A stretch of DNA of 64,000 bases from Tamarix chinensis (GCA_030549775.1 CM060180.1:31625090-31689089); one strand, 5' to 3'; shown: positions 14,130-26,390, counted from the first letter of the stretch. The notes: generated by a model not told the origin, from the sequence alone. Numbers and translations are program-made.

Positions 14130-14340
14130 GTGAAATGGCCCGATGTTCCTATAGATATGCCTTAGGCTCGTTCTCATGGACACTATCATTTGTGCGGCGA
14201 CACTCCAATTATCTGTGTCCCCATACACTACAATAATAACACTGAACCTGATAGCCTTGACAATCCTTTCCTGTATGGTCCCTCTTGAATCACTTGCAAA
14301 AAAAGTGCCTTCATAGATGGATTAAGTAATGTTGGAATGC
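14130..14340 (-). pseudogene. Retroelement gag zinc-knuckle fragment inside CACTA
   Basis: The minus strand reads KDCQGYQVQCYYCSVWGHR followed by a stop and then LECRRTND. This matches the CX2CX4HX4C zinc knuckle of retrotransposon gag with one in-frame stop. No neighbouring protease or RT was seen. It is probably an old insertion remnant or captured fragment within the CACTA element. Confidence 0.4.
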
Positions 14341-14978
14341 ATATCCTCTCTACTTTTTGCCATATATTTAAACCATCTTGATACCATAGGGATGCAGACT
14401 ATCCTCCCCTTCTTGCTTCTTTCCTGCAACCATGCCTCAAAGCTGAAGCTCACGTGCTCCCTCGAGCTCTCTCTTATACATGGACATAAGATCAAGTAAT
14501 ATGGCTCCCATTAGCAAATTTTATAATCTTGTCTCAAGACCTAAAAAAATGATAAATATCCAACTCTTCACTTGCCTCGACCTCAGGTGCAAAAATAAGC
14601 CATGTTTCTAAACTTATTATATTACTCATTTATAGACTAGCTACCCTAGCAAATCACCATGAAATCTTGAAATCTCATGTCGAGAAAGGCCATTACCATG
14701 AAAGATAAATACCTAACTTTTTCCAAATTCCATACCCATTATATATATATATATATGTCGAGAAAGGCCATTGCAACATAATTAACACATCCAAATTCCC
14801 AAATTCAGAACAATCCTCACATAACCGGGTTAAAATTCCCAAATTTCAGAAATCAAGCATATACCACATAATTAACCCATCTAAATCAATTATACAACAC
14901 ACACATATTCAATTCAGCAGATAATTTAGCGTAATCAAAGCTAATTCATAGAAATTTAATGAAAACAAAAGTTAGGGT

Positions 14979-15390
14979 TTAGGATAATTTATACCAAATA
15001 ATATCAGCCAAAATAGGGCGGATAAAGGGCACGGGAGCTTCGTCAAAGGTCGAGGAACTTCCGTCGATGGTGGACATCGCTAGAGGTGGTCGGTGGTGGC
15101 GTCGCGGTGGTATCGTGGAAATGGCGCTGGAGCAGGGTTGAGCGACCCATTCTGCTTCCATGCCCGCACTACTCGTCCGACCACGGCTGTTGTTACCTCG
15201 CTCCCGTGTTGTCGTCGTCCAGTGGTGTGGTGTTGTGTTGCAGTGGTCAGGTAGTGGCCGAAGAATGCACGCAGTGGCAGGAAAGGGAAAGGAGAAGGGA
15301 AGTAGGGGGTCGGGCCTCAACGCAAGAGAAAGTAACAGGAAAGGAAGAGAGAGTAGGAAAGAAAAGGGGGCGGGGGCCAGGTCGCTGATT
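14979..15390. other. GC-rich block with open frames on both strands
   Basis: A GC-rich island inside the AT-rich CACTA element, with frames of about 100 codons on each strand. It could be the 5' end of a captured gene, which CACTA elements and MULEs often acquire. No domain is recognisable and compositional openness explains the frames equally well. Confidence 0.3.
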
Positions 15391-15908
15391 GTTTTTTTTA
15401 AGTATCTAAAATATGATAATGGATAATTTTATTTGAATTTTATTTAATAAAAACCATTAGGTAAAGATCCAAGAAATAAATTTTCTTTTTATACAAATGT
15501 AAGTGAATAATAATAATTTAACATATTTATAAAAATGTCATTCGTAAATAAAAATGGAAAAAACATAAAAAAGAAATCATAAAGATGTTGCAGAAATTTT
15601 AAATATAAAATTTTTCGAAGATCTTATCGATCTCATAAAAATAAATAAATTCATAGACGTAAATATTTTCTACAGATAAAAATTATTAAATTTTTGCTAC
15701 TAAAAAAATATATATAAATATATATTAGACTTAAACGCCTTTAGCGACCAAAAAAATTAACGATTAACGACTAAAAATTACATTGGTCACTATAGATATA
15801 CCAATAACAACGACTTTTAATGGTGGTCGTTAATAATATATCAATAGCGACTAGAAAAAATTTTGGTCGCTAAATTGGTTGTTAATGCACCAATTTCTTA
15901 TAGTGGGC

Positions 15909-17433
15909 ATAAGGAGAAGAAGAGGGAATCAATTTCGGGTTAGGATTTTTGGGCTAGGAAAGAGGGCATTTAGGGGAGGATTTAAGGTAAAGGAAGGGTA
16001 CAGAGGTGGAGAGGGGGTGTAGGTGGTGGTCGGGGATAAGTTGATGGTGGCTAAGGGCGCCAGCAGCGGCAACGAGGCTTCGAAGGTGGCTAACAAGGAG
16101 GAGGGGGCTGAGAAGGAAGGAAAAGGGAGGAGGAAAATGAAGGGTTGCAGGTGGTTGTTTCGGCCAAAGGGGGTTTGGGGGTGGTAGAGGAGGTCTCAGG
16201 GAGTGCTTTGGTGGCTTAGGTGGCGGAAGAGGCGGCGGAAGGAGGAGTTGTAGGGTGGTTGCCGAGAAGGGAGGAAAAGAAGATAAAAAGAAGAGGGGAG
16301 GAAGAAGGGGGCTGCAGGGTGGCTTGAGGGGTGGTGTGATGGTGCAGGGGTGAGGTAGAGGGTGGCAAGGGTGGTGCAGGTGGCTAGTGCGGCGGTGGCA
16401 GTGGCAGAATGTGGCGGCGGTGCAAAAATAGGGAGGGCGATGGAAGGAGAAGAAAGGAGAGAAAGAAGGTCGGGGAAGGGCATGGGAGGCTCGAAAATGG
16501 CAGGATGAGGCAGGGAGGGAAGAAGAAAAAGAAGAGGGAGAGAAAAGAAGGGATAGGGGGCTCGGTAGGGCGTCGGTAGGGTGGTAGGAGCATGGGAGTT
16601 GCAGGGAGAGGGAAGGGAAAATAGGGGAATGGCAGGGTATGGGCGAGGAGAGAGAAATGTGGTGGGGTCGGGTTAGAGCATGAAAAATGGCAAGAGAGAG
16701 GGAGAAAAATAGGGGGAGGAGGGTTGCAGGTAGGGTGCTGGAGATGGCAGAGGGGGTCGGGCGAGCGTCAGGGAAAGGAAGAAGAAGAAAGAAAGAAGGG
16801 GGTGCTGCTAGGCTGAGCGAAGGGAAGAGGGGAGTGGGCCGGGCCGGGCCGGTAAGGTGAGAAGGAAGGAAAGAAAGGAAGGGATGTTGAGTGGGGCGAT
16901 AGACGAGGGAGAAGGAAGAAAAGAAAGGGGTGGTCTGGGCTAGACGACCCAGGCGAGGGTGGTAAGGAAGGAATGAGGGAAATGGGCCAGCGGCCCGGGG
17001 GCGAGGAAGGTAGGGCAGGCCGAGGGCTGGTAGCCCGAAGGAAGAAAAAGGAAAAAGAAAGAAAGGAGAAAAAACAGAAAAAGGAGAAAGAAAAGGAAAA
17101 ATGGGAAATGGGGAAAATAATTTAATTTAATTTATAAAATAGTAAAATGTAATATTTTTGGATAATAAATTTATTTAATAATTTAATTTAATATAACTAA
17201 ATATATGGGTTTAAAAAGAATAATTTTAGTAAAATATTGGTTTAAATATTTATTTAAATAAAAAGAGTATGAAAAAATAAAAAAATTATTTTAATTTATT
17301 AAATATTCATATCCATTTTTATATACTCAAAAATTCATAAAATAATTAAACTAAATAGATTTAAAAGCTAATTTATCCCAAATGAAATTTATTATTAAAT
17401 TATAGGCTTTTAAAATTTCCGAGGATTACACTA
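15909..17433 (-). mobile_element. Giant LTR copy A', right part (5' end of LTR)
   Basis: Continuation of copy A' after the CACTA insertion. It has a G/A-rich tract (15910-17110), the inverse of the C/T-rich leader block of copy B, then AT-rich U3-like sequence. On the minus strand it begins TGTAATCCTCGGAAATTT at 17433, related to the TGTAACACCCC-type start of the family. Open frames here are G/A-composition artefacts. Confidence 0.55.
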
Positions 17434-17636
17434 AGACCATACAAACATAAAGGCAGATGACACATGCAGTGAGTCAGTCTAGTTAATCATAATCATTAGA
17501 ATCCAGGCCATTAATTCCATTTTCACATAACTCTCAATTTAGGTCCATGTGAGTACAGGAACTCCACTATTATAGCATGTGGATCGAAAACATCCAAGGC
17601 AGGACGCTCCTGGCCACTATTATTCGCCATTGGATC
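17434..17636 (-). mobile_element. Left flank of giant LTR copy B' (split by copy B)
   Basis: Contains two inverted copies of the GATCCACCGG-type repeat (about 17560-17636) and ends in GGATC, the target duplication of copy B. The remainder of the same LTR resumes at 22944. Confidence 0.6.
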
Positions 17637-18657
17637 TGAAATGCCCCAAAAATTCTAATTTTAAGAATTATAGTTAAATAAGGTTTTATTAGGAAAATTA
17701 ATTAAATGAATTATTATTTTTTTATAAAGAGTAATTAATTAGGGTGTTCAATAAGAAATTTATAAATATTTTAATTAGAAGAAATTTGGGTATTTTAACT
17801 AATTAAGGATTTTTATTTTGAAAATTAAGTAAATAAAGTATTTTATTTAAATAAGAATGAAAAATTAGGTCCAAATTAATAGTAATTTTATAAATAATTT
17901 AATTGGAGAAAATTTGAGTAAATTGCTAATTAAAATAGAATTTATGGAAAATCTTTCAAAAAAATCCTAAATTAGCCTAAAAAGGAAATTTAATATTATT
18001 TTATTTAAATATTGTTATTATTAAGTATCCAAAATATTCAAATTAATTTAAATACCCAAACTACCTATTTTTCTCTTTTCCTTTTCTTTCTTCCTTTTTC
18101 ATTTCTTTTTCCCTCTTTTTCTTTCTTTTCTTTTCTTTTCTTCCTTTCCTCCCCGACCTAGGTCAGCCCGCGGCCCAGTCCTTTCCCTTCTTCCTTTTTC
18201 CTTTGGAGGCCCAGCCCAAGAGGCTATTTCTCCTTCCCGCGGCCCGACTCCTAAACATCGTGTTTTGATTAATCGTTCCTCATCAGCCTACCAGTTCTCC
18301 CCTCCTTTTTCCTTTCTTTCTTTTTCCCCACACCACTGGTCCAACCCTTTCTTTCTTCTTCTTCCTTCCTCCTCCCCCGACGTCAAAACCTGCAACTCCA
18401 TCGTTGAGAGCCTCCTAGAATCACGTTGCTGGTGATGCCCGATTTGACCGCTAATTTACTCCCTCTCCCTAGCCGATTCAGCAGCCCCATCGACCCAACT
18501 AACCCTCCCCTATTTCTCGCACGATTTCCCTTTCTCCCAGCCAGCTACTTACCCTACCATTTCGAATTTCACCGACCAACCATCGCCGGCCGATGCCCTC
18601 TCCCCATTGCCCTATATTCCTGGGACTTCTCCGACTTCATCCACTTCATTTTTTCTC

Positions 18658-18665
18658 TATAAATA
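18658..18665 (+). promoter_or_regulatory. TATA box of LTR copy B
   Basis: TATAAATA followed by CCCCC, sitting just upstream of a long C/T-rich block that resembles a transcribed leader. By position it is the likely U3/R promoter of the LTR. Confidence 0.55.
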
Positions 18666-19349
18666 CCCCCTTAAGCTACCTTGTATCAAACTTTTTATTT
18701 CTTACCCAAACCTTCTCCCCTCGTGCGCCGCCGCCAATTTAGACGGCCATTCTGCCTCCATCAGCCAACGCTGCCACCCACTATGCCTATCTAAGCCTTC
18801 CCTGCATCTCCCTCTATCCAACTAAACCTCTCATATCCCTCAATTTTCCATGCACAAGCCCCGGCTGTGCGAAGTTCCCTCCCTGATCAACCCTCTCTTC
18901 AACCTCTACTGCCCTTCAAACCACCATTATCTACCTTTTTCGCTGTTGCTTATGCTCCTTTCACCTCCCAACCTATTCTGCAGACCACACTCTACCTTCC
19001 CCTACCTTTCTTTTCCTCTTCCTCCCTCTCCTCCTCTCTTTTTTTTCCTTCTTCCCCATTCGGCCACCACCAACGTCGCCGCCTTTGGCTGTGCCACCAC
19101 CTTTATTCTATTCCTCTCCACCTAAGCAACTCTAAACACCCCAACTCTCCACCTTCATTCTACCTCTCTTTTTTCCAGCATTTAACTTTTCCCCTTTTTT
19201 TCTCTTTTTTCGGCCACCGCCGCCGTTGCCGTGCACCACCGCCTGACCGCCTATCACCACCAGGCTAAGGTTGACTCCTAAACCCTCTCAACCCTTTTTT
19301 CCTATTTAATTAAGTTTATTTTATTTTATTTCAATTTTAACCTATTATT

Positions 19350-19504
19350 TGAATATTATTATTATTATGTATTAATATTATTATTATTATTATTATTAAT
19401 GTTTTTATTATTATTTCTATTGAGGGTCGAAGCCCTATTATATTTTGATTTTGATTTTATTATTATTCTTATTGTTGCTATTATCTTTATTATTAATATT
19501 ATTA

Positions 19505-19558
<54 letters not shown>

Positions 19559-19760
19559 CTTCAATGTTAGTATTATTATTCTATATAGGGTTGAAACCTT
19601 ATTGTGCCTATTTTAAATTTTAGTAGTAGTATTATAAATATCAAGTCTTATTATTATTAATATTATTAATATTTTTGCAATATTTTTATGGTTTTTATCA
19701 TTATTATTATTATTACTAAAATTTTGTATTTATTTTACTAATTTTATTATTAGTATTATT
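19350..19760. repeat. (TTA)n microsatellite in LTR copy B
   Basis: Imperfect TTA repeats, longest uninterrupted at about 19508-19558, in the same relative place as the block in copy A (4803-5640). The poly-leucine frame it creates is an artefact. Confidence 0.9.
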
Positions 19761-20559
19761 TTGGTAAATGGGTCAAAGCCCTTATTTCACTTTGTTTTTT
19801 AATAATGCCCCTTTTATTATTATTGTTACTATTATTATTATTCTTATTAATATTAACATTGATATTTTTTTTAGCATCTTTGCGATTATTATTTTAATAT
19901 CATTATTATTATTAGGGTAAAGTCTTCAACCTTATATTATCAACTTTTACAATATTACTATTATTTCTTATATCTTTAGCAAGATAGTAATTAGTTAATG
20001 TCATTTTTATTAATATGTTATTATTTTATCAAAAACCTAATTTTAGAATATATTAGGAATAATAGTATTTTTGGTAGGAGGGAATCTAATTCTAGTTTTT
20101 CCCTCGTATAGATGAGACTAGTCAAAGCCCTAAGGAGGCGTAGGAGCATGCTCCAAGACCAGTGTCGTTTTAGGTAAGGGTCTTACTAAGGCCTTATGTG
20201 TGTTTATGTGGATTATATGTTTCGTATGCTATGTATTCTATGTTTATCATTATAATTATTTCATATGTGGTATGACGTGGAGTTGAAGTATGTGTTGTGT
20301 ATTTACATGGCATGTATACTATGGGTATGTGATGAAATATTGTGGTATGTGATGTTATGTGTTGTGACCCTTTAAGACATACATGTGAGGATGTTAACGT
20401 GGTTGGTGTGGGGGAAAGGATGAAAAAGGAGAATGGGGGAAAGAAGTTGACCAAGGGAATTAAGTTGACTAAAAGGGAAAAAGGTTGACATAGGGGAATA
20501 AGTTGACCAATGAATGTGAGTTGATCTAAGTATTTTAATGATCCATGAGTGGAAGAATA

Positions 20560-21060
20560 AAATGAAAAATTTAGGGTTTCCTGTGGGAGAATCTAATCTA
20601 TGGTCTTGTATGGAAAAATTTAATCTACGATTTTGTATGGAAGAATTTAATCTATAGTTTTGCATGATAGTTTTTATGGTGTTGCATAGGAGAATCTAAA
20701 CTAGGGTTTTACATGGATGGACTTAGGGTTTCGCATGGCAGATTCTATGGTGTTGTATGGGAGAATCTAAACTAGGGTTTTAATGGATGGACTTAGGGTT
20801 TTGCATGGCAGATTCTATGGTGTTGCATGAGAGGATCTAATCTAGGGTTTTGTATGGATGGAATCTAGGGTTTGGTATGGATGAATCTTGGATTTTGCAT
20901 GGAAGAATCTAGGGTTTTGTATGGATTGAATTTAGGGTTTTGTATGGAGGAATCTAGGGTTTTGCATGGATGGATATAGGGTTTGCATGGTTGAATCTAG
21001 GGTTTCACGTGGGAGTTTGAGGGTTTGCATGAAAAATTTCTAAGGTTTGCATAGGGAGGT
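20560..21060 (+). repeat. TAGGGTTTTGCATGG minisatellite
   Basis: About 500 bp of degenerate units of roughly 25-35 bp with the core TCTAGGGTTTTGCATGGA. The core contains TAGGGTTT, the complement of the plant telo-box AAACCCTA. The repeat lies within LTR copy B, downstream of the donor-like site. Confidence 0.8.
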
Positions 21061-22943
21061 TAGCATCTGCATGGGAGTAAAGTTCACGTATGAAAAGTGG
21101 ATTTGGGATGTAAGGAAGGTAATAGAAGGGTTGTTTGGGTGTTGGAATGCTCTAAATGAAAAATAGTACGTGGGATCGTATAAGGTTACGTAGGAGACCG
21201 AGCTACGGTTTAGGGTAAAAACCCTAATTTGAGGAGGTGGTAAAAAGGATAAATAAATGATGGTGAGTGGAGTACGAGAGAATGATGAAAATGATCAAGT
21301 AAGGATGAGCATGATTGGCATGGAAAAATAATAAGTGGAATGTGAGAAATGGAAGGGTGACTTGTGGACACTAGGAAGCTAGGGTTTGTTGTGGCTAGTT
21401 AGGGTTTGGTGTAGTTACCTAGGGTTTTGTGATCACATGTGTGCTTGAGGAGTAGGGTGTAATGATGAAAGTTGAATCCAAAGGTTGTGATGTGTGGAGT
21501 GTTAAAATGAATTGGGTCGTGTGAAGTAGAGTGGGATAGACCACATAGGTTTGCATTAGGGTTTCTGGGGAAAAACCCTAGAGTAAGGAAATAAGTGGAC
21601 TTGGAAGTGTAAAGTAGTGGGCATTGATCCATATACTTAAGATTTGGACTTCTAATGTGAGATAGGATATGGAGGAAAGGATGTTGGGGCAAATTGGGGG
21701 GTACATGAGTCTGATGATATGGAACGAGTCCGTTGGAGGATAGGTGTGGGGAGAATGAGTCATACATGTCTAGGGTGAAAATTTCTGAATAAGTTACTTA
21801 AGACATTAATCACGTAAAGTGGAAGAGTATTGAGTCGGGCCCAGACCGATCCACCGGCATAATAGTGGCTTGATACTGCGGTATCCTAGAGACCGATCCA
21901 TCGGCGTAAAATAGTGGCAGGGTATATTTTCCTAGCGACCGATCCACCAACTATAATAGTGGGGGATCCCGAGCTCAATAAACCAAACCCTACAATTTGC
22001 TAAGACACATAAAAGACACTAATACGTACAGTGGAACACCATGCGAGAAGGGGCTAGACCTATCCACCGACATAAAATAGTGGTAGGGTATGTTACCTTA
22101 GTGACCGATCCACCTGCTAAAATAGTGGCCAGGCACCGGAGTGCCCTGGAGACCGATCCACCGGCTAAAATAGTGGGGTTCCCGTACTCGAGTGGACTTG
22201 ATAAAGATCATGGTGTGAAAAGAATTCCAATAAGAGATTAATTAAGTAATTAATTTGGATTGAAAATGGACCTTTGTATTTTCACCCGAATGTTCATATG
22301 CCTTTATGTTATTATGTTGGATTATACTCTTTTATTTCTTCTGTATTATTTGTGCGATTTTATGTGTTGGCCTTAGTGCACGGTTACCTTACTCAGTATG
22401 TAGTGTACTGATCACCCTTTATGGGTGCTGCTCATTCCCACGAGTAGTAGGCCCTTCTGACTTTGTGTAGGTAGGCAAGGCATCAGGCGGGGCTGAGTGT
22501 TGAGCTTGTGGTTGGCTCAAAGTTTGAGAGTGTCGTGGCCGCAATTACTCTTTATCTGATCTATTCCTTCTGTATTTCTTTTATATCGTATTTACCCTCT
22601 TATGATTTATTACTTGTATTGAGTATTTCAATTAAACATTTTATCAATTGTAAGATTATTCCCTCCGAGGAATTTTGATTTCGCACTCTGATTTCTACCT
22701 TATTATTGAGTATAAAATTTTATGCGTACTTTGATTTCTATGCTATGATCTTTTTAATTCATTTTATGAACTCTCGGTTTAAGTTTGAAAATAATCTTTT
22801 TAGCCTTGGCACTTGGTACTGGAACGGTTTGAGTGAACCGATATGGTAGTAAGTGTGGCGGTAACATCCCCAGAATCCACAAGTTTTCAAGTTTAAATTC
22901 TTCCGCCTTTGGAAAAAAAAGTAGTGAATTTTGGGGTGTTATA

Positions 22944-25900
22944 GGATCGGTCTCTGGAGCAAAGTGCTCCTAGCTACTATTATGCCGGTGGATCGGTCTA
23001 GCCTCGACTCTCATGGTGTTCCACTATAAGTGTTTAGTATTTTTTCCATGACTTATTATCTTTTTAAGGTTTGGTTTACTAAGCTTGAAATCCCCCACTA
23101 TTATAGTCGGTGGATCAAAAACACCCAGAACAAAACGCACATAGCCACTATTATTTGTTGGTAGATCGGTCTCCAAAGCACAATGCACCTGGCCACTATT
23201 CCTGCTAGTGGATCAGTCTAGACCCAACTCAATAATCTTTCACATTAAATGGTTAGTGTCTTATTCATATCTTATTCAATATATAGCTTCTTACTGGACA
23301 TGCATGCCCCATGGACTTCCATTCTCATCCTCTCACTCTAGCTCCCCTGAATAGCCCCATCCCATATCTTGGGACCTCGACACTCCCTAGAACTCCAAGA
23401 CTTCTTCCTCACCTTTTCCTCACTCACCATGAAAACTCAAACTCCCGCACACTTGGATCAATGCCCACTTTCCCATATCTCTGCTTCCGCTCACTATCGC
23501 CCTTTAGGGTTTCCCTTTAGAATCTAGCCTATGTGGCCTGAACCTCTTCTTATCATGCATCACCCATGCTCTGTTTGTTTCCAACCCAACACAACACTCA
23601 AACTACACCCAAACATCATAACCTTACTTCCTATCCTTCACATGTGATAATGAAACCCTATTTGGCCACCCCAAACCGTAGTACTTTTCCTTTTTTTACA
23701 CCATCCCTTCATCCACACACTCCACCCTCCTTTCCACTTGACGCATCCCCCCTTCATAAGACACCTAGTCTCAACCCTCACTCCAACCACTCACCATCAA
23801 CTCTCTGCGCACACACTTCCGCCACTTAGGGATTTTTTTCCACAAACCCTAGTTAAGTCCCCCAATGCACACTTCTACCAACCCATGTACTATTTTGCAC
23901 CCATGGAATTCAATCACCCAAAATACTCTTCCCTCACTATGATTAACTCTTAAACCACCTTTTTCAATGTAAAACCCCTATGCAAAGGCTAACCACCCCA
24001 TGCAAGTCTTATACTCCCCATGTAAGATTTACTCCAACCCTTCATTTTATTATTATTATTATTATCCCTTTATTTTTTCATCCATGAATCATAAGGTACT
24101 TAGGCCTTTTTTTTCACTTCTTCCTAATCACTCCACCAAATATATTTCTTTTAGCTCCCCACAGCCTCATCATACCACCTAAGGCCTCCTAGAATGCATG
24201 TCATATTATAGAAACTATACATAGGAGCATATCATAAAATACAAGTCATATCACCCATGTCACACATATTATAACATATACACAACTTACCTTAGCTCCA
24301 TGCATAGCAATCCGCACCACAAATATTTTAGTCCATACTCAAATATAATACAAGCACATACCCAAAACACCCATGAACACAAAAAACATGCAATTTAACC
24401 TTAACCACATCCTTACCTAATAGGCCACCGGGCTTAGAACATGAATCCTACACCCCCTTAAAAGAAGGGTTTGGTTCACCTATAAGAATGGAACATTAAT
24501 ATTAACTTCCCTCTTACTCCTTTTTCTTTTATTATCCTCTAACTAAATATTAGTAAAAAGACTAATAATAGTAATGATAATAATAATAATAATAAGATTA
24601 ATAATGATGATGATGATGATGATGATATTAGTAGTAGTAGTAGTAGTAGTAGTAGTAAGACTAATAATAGTAAATATGTAAAATAAATTACACTTAAATA
24701 AAAATAAGGGTTATGGTACAACTAAGGGTGGATGTGGCAACTAGGGCGATAGCAGTGCAAGGGTGGTGGAGGTGGTAGTGATTAGAAAGGCAAGATTTTA
24801 AGGTTGGAAAAGGGGGAGGGAAGTGGTGGTTGTGAGGTGGTAGGGTTCCTGGGTTAGAGGGGGTTGTAGTAGTGATGGTAGCGTGCCACGACGTTGGTGG
24901 TGGCCGAATGTGGAGGAGAGGAAAGGAGGAGGAAGGAGGGAGAGAAGAAGGAAAGGTAGGGTATGGGGAGGTAGGGGAGGTGGTGGTTTTAGCGGAGGAA
25001 GCTGCATAGGGCGGCGCAAGGAGCGGGGATAGGGTACAAAAGGTAGTTTGAGCTGCCCACTTTGTACGAGTAGGGAGAGTAGAGGAGGGAGATTTATAAG
25101 TGGGGAGAGGTCTTGTTTGGTACAGAGTAGTGCAGGGAAGAGGGTGGGTGGAAGTTTAGACGGTGGCGAGGCACGGTGACAGCTTTGGTTGCATCTGAAG
25201 GGGCGACAGAAGGGGATTTTGGGAGTTCTGGTAGAGGAAAAAGAAGAGGAAGGAGGGTGAGGGGGATTTTATAGGCAAGGGGTGGAGAAGAGGATAAGGG
25301 GGATGAGGAAAATGGAGTGGGAGGAAAAGTGACTACCAGTCAGCGATGGTAGGCCGAAGTAGGATTGAGGGGAGTAGTTTCACAAGTGGTAGGGGGAAAA
25401 AGTGAGGGAGAGGGAGGCACGGGAGAGGGTTGTGCAAGGAGAGGGTTTGGCATGAAAAGGAAAGGAAAGGGATGATGGAGAGAGGGAGATAGCAGATTGG
25501 GCAGTGTAGGTGTAGAGGTGGTGGAGTTACAGACACATGATCTATGACAAGCGAAGGAAGAAGAAGAAGAAGAAAGAGGGATGTTTCGGTCGGACAAGGA
25601 AGAAAAAGAAAAGGGGTTGGGATGGCCCAACCGGGGAGGAGATAGAAAAAAAAGAATGAGGGAGGCGGGTTGGACGAGCGAGGAGGGAAAGAAGAGAAGT
25701 GGGTTGGGCGGCCCAAATGGGGAAGAAAAGAAGAAAAAAGGAAGGAAAAGGGAATAGGAGAAAAGGAAAAGGGAACAAATAAAATAATTTTTGGAAGTAG
25801 GTTATTTAATTATTTAGATGGACAAATTATTTTAATAAATTAATTTATTTAAAATTTAAAATATTAATTTAAGAGGATAATTTTAGTAAAATATGAGTTT

Positions 25901-26070
25901 GGAAAATTATTTAAATAAAAATAGTATGATAAAGTAAAAAAATATTTATTTTAATGTATTAAATAACCATATCCAATTTTATAAATCAAAAGTCAAAAAA
26001 ATTATTAAATTAATAATTAAAAAATAAAATTATTTATTAAATTCCAGGTTCTAAAATTTTGGGATATTGG
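22944..26070 (-). mobile_element. Giant LTR copy B', right part
   Basis: Minus-strand relative of copy B. It has inverted GATCCACCGG repeats (22950-23220), the inverse of the AAACCCTA-rich region (23300-24400), a donor-like GGTAAGG on the minus strand (24411-24417), a TAA/TGA/TAG trinucleotide block (24550-24680), a G/A-rich tract (24720-25780) and AT-rich U3-like sequence ending at about 26070. At that point the minus strand reads TCCAATATCCCAAAATTTT. It is older and more decayed than copy B, which is inserted in it. Confidence 0.65.
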
Positions 26071-26099
26071 ATATTATCGGTGCAACTTGTTACATAAAC

Positions 26100-26390
26100 C
26101 ACATGCAAATCATGATTGATGACAAATACATGAATCAAGTTTACTCTTTAATAACTATTGAATTTTTGTGTGAGTTTCTTCATCTTTTATTAATTATGAG
26201 TAATCCATAATAATTTTCATATCTATTTTAATACTATTTGAATTAATCTGGAGAGTTTTTATCTTCAAAGATCACACATATCCACAACAATCCATCAAAC
26301 CCACGCCAATTCCATATGAAATAATGATCATCATCTTCATCTTCAGCCTTCTAAAACCCTAATTGTGTTCATCATGATTAAATATATGTG
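26100..26390 (+). repeat. Second copy of gypsy element 1 LTR/leader segment
   Basis: Similar to 770-1060 over about 280 bp in the same orientation. This is best explained as the other LTR of gypsy element 1, placing the 4.4-26.1 kb nest inside that element. Confidence 0.55.

Larger units (their letters stand above)
10557..15905. mobile_element. CACTA transposon, non-autonomous, TSD GGC
   Basis: The left end is CACTACAGAAAACTAGGG and the right end, reverse-complemented, is CACTATAAGAAATTGGTG. The 3-bp duplication GGC lies at 10554-10556 and 15906-15908, as expected for the En/Spm (CACTA) superfamily. Subterminal arrays rich in GGTCGTTA/TAACGACC lie at both ends (10580-10870 and 15730-15895). 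No TNP2-type transposase could be read. The interior (5.35 kb in all) holds a retroelement-like zinc-knuckle fragment and a GC-rich block, so it looks like a deletion or capture derivative mobilised in trans. Confidence 0.88.
17637..22943 (+). mobile_element. Giant solo LTR (copy B), 5.3 kb, TSD GGATC
   Basis: Starts TGAAATGCCCCAAAAATTC and ends GAATTTTGGGGTGTTATA, which are imperfect inverted repeats typical of LTRs beginning TGTAACACCCC. The 5-bp duplication GGATC is at 17632-17636 and 22944-22948. The final CA has mutated to TA. Internal order: AT-rich U3-like region, TATA box at 18658, C/T-rich leader block, (TTA)n, a GGAGCATGCTCC palindrome, a GGTAAGG donor-like site, a telobox-rich minisatellite, GATCCACCGG repeats and a GC-poor 3' end. 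No protein gene is present. The length is far above ordinary LTRs and comparable only to Ogre/Tat-type elements; whether it belongs to that lineage is not shown. Confidence 0.85.

Noticed and set aside
18426..19268. Proline/serine-rich frames on the plus strand
   Set aside because: Composition of the C/T-rich LTR leader explains them; the corresponding regions of copies A' and B' are not collinear in frame.
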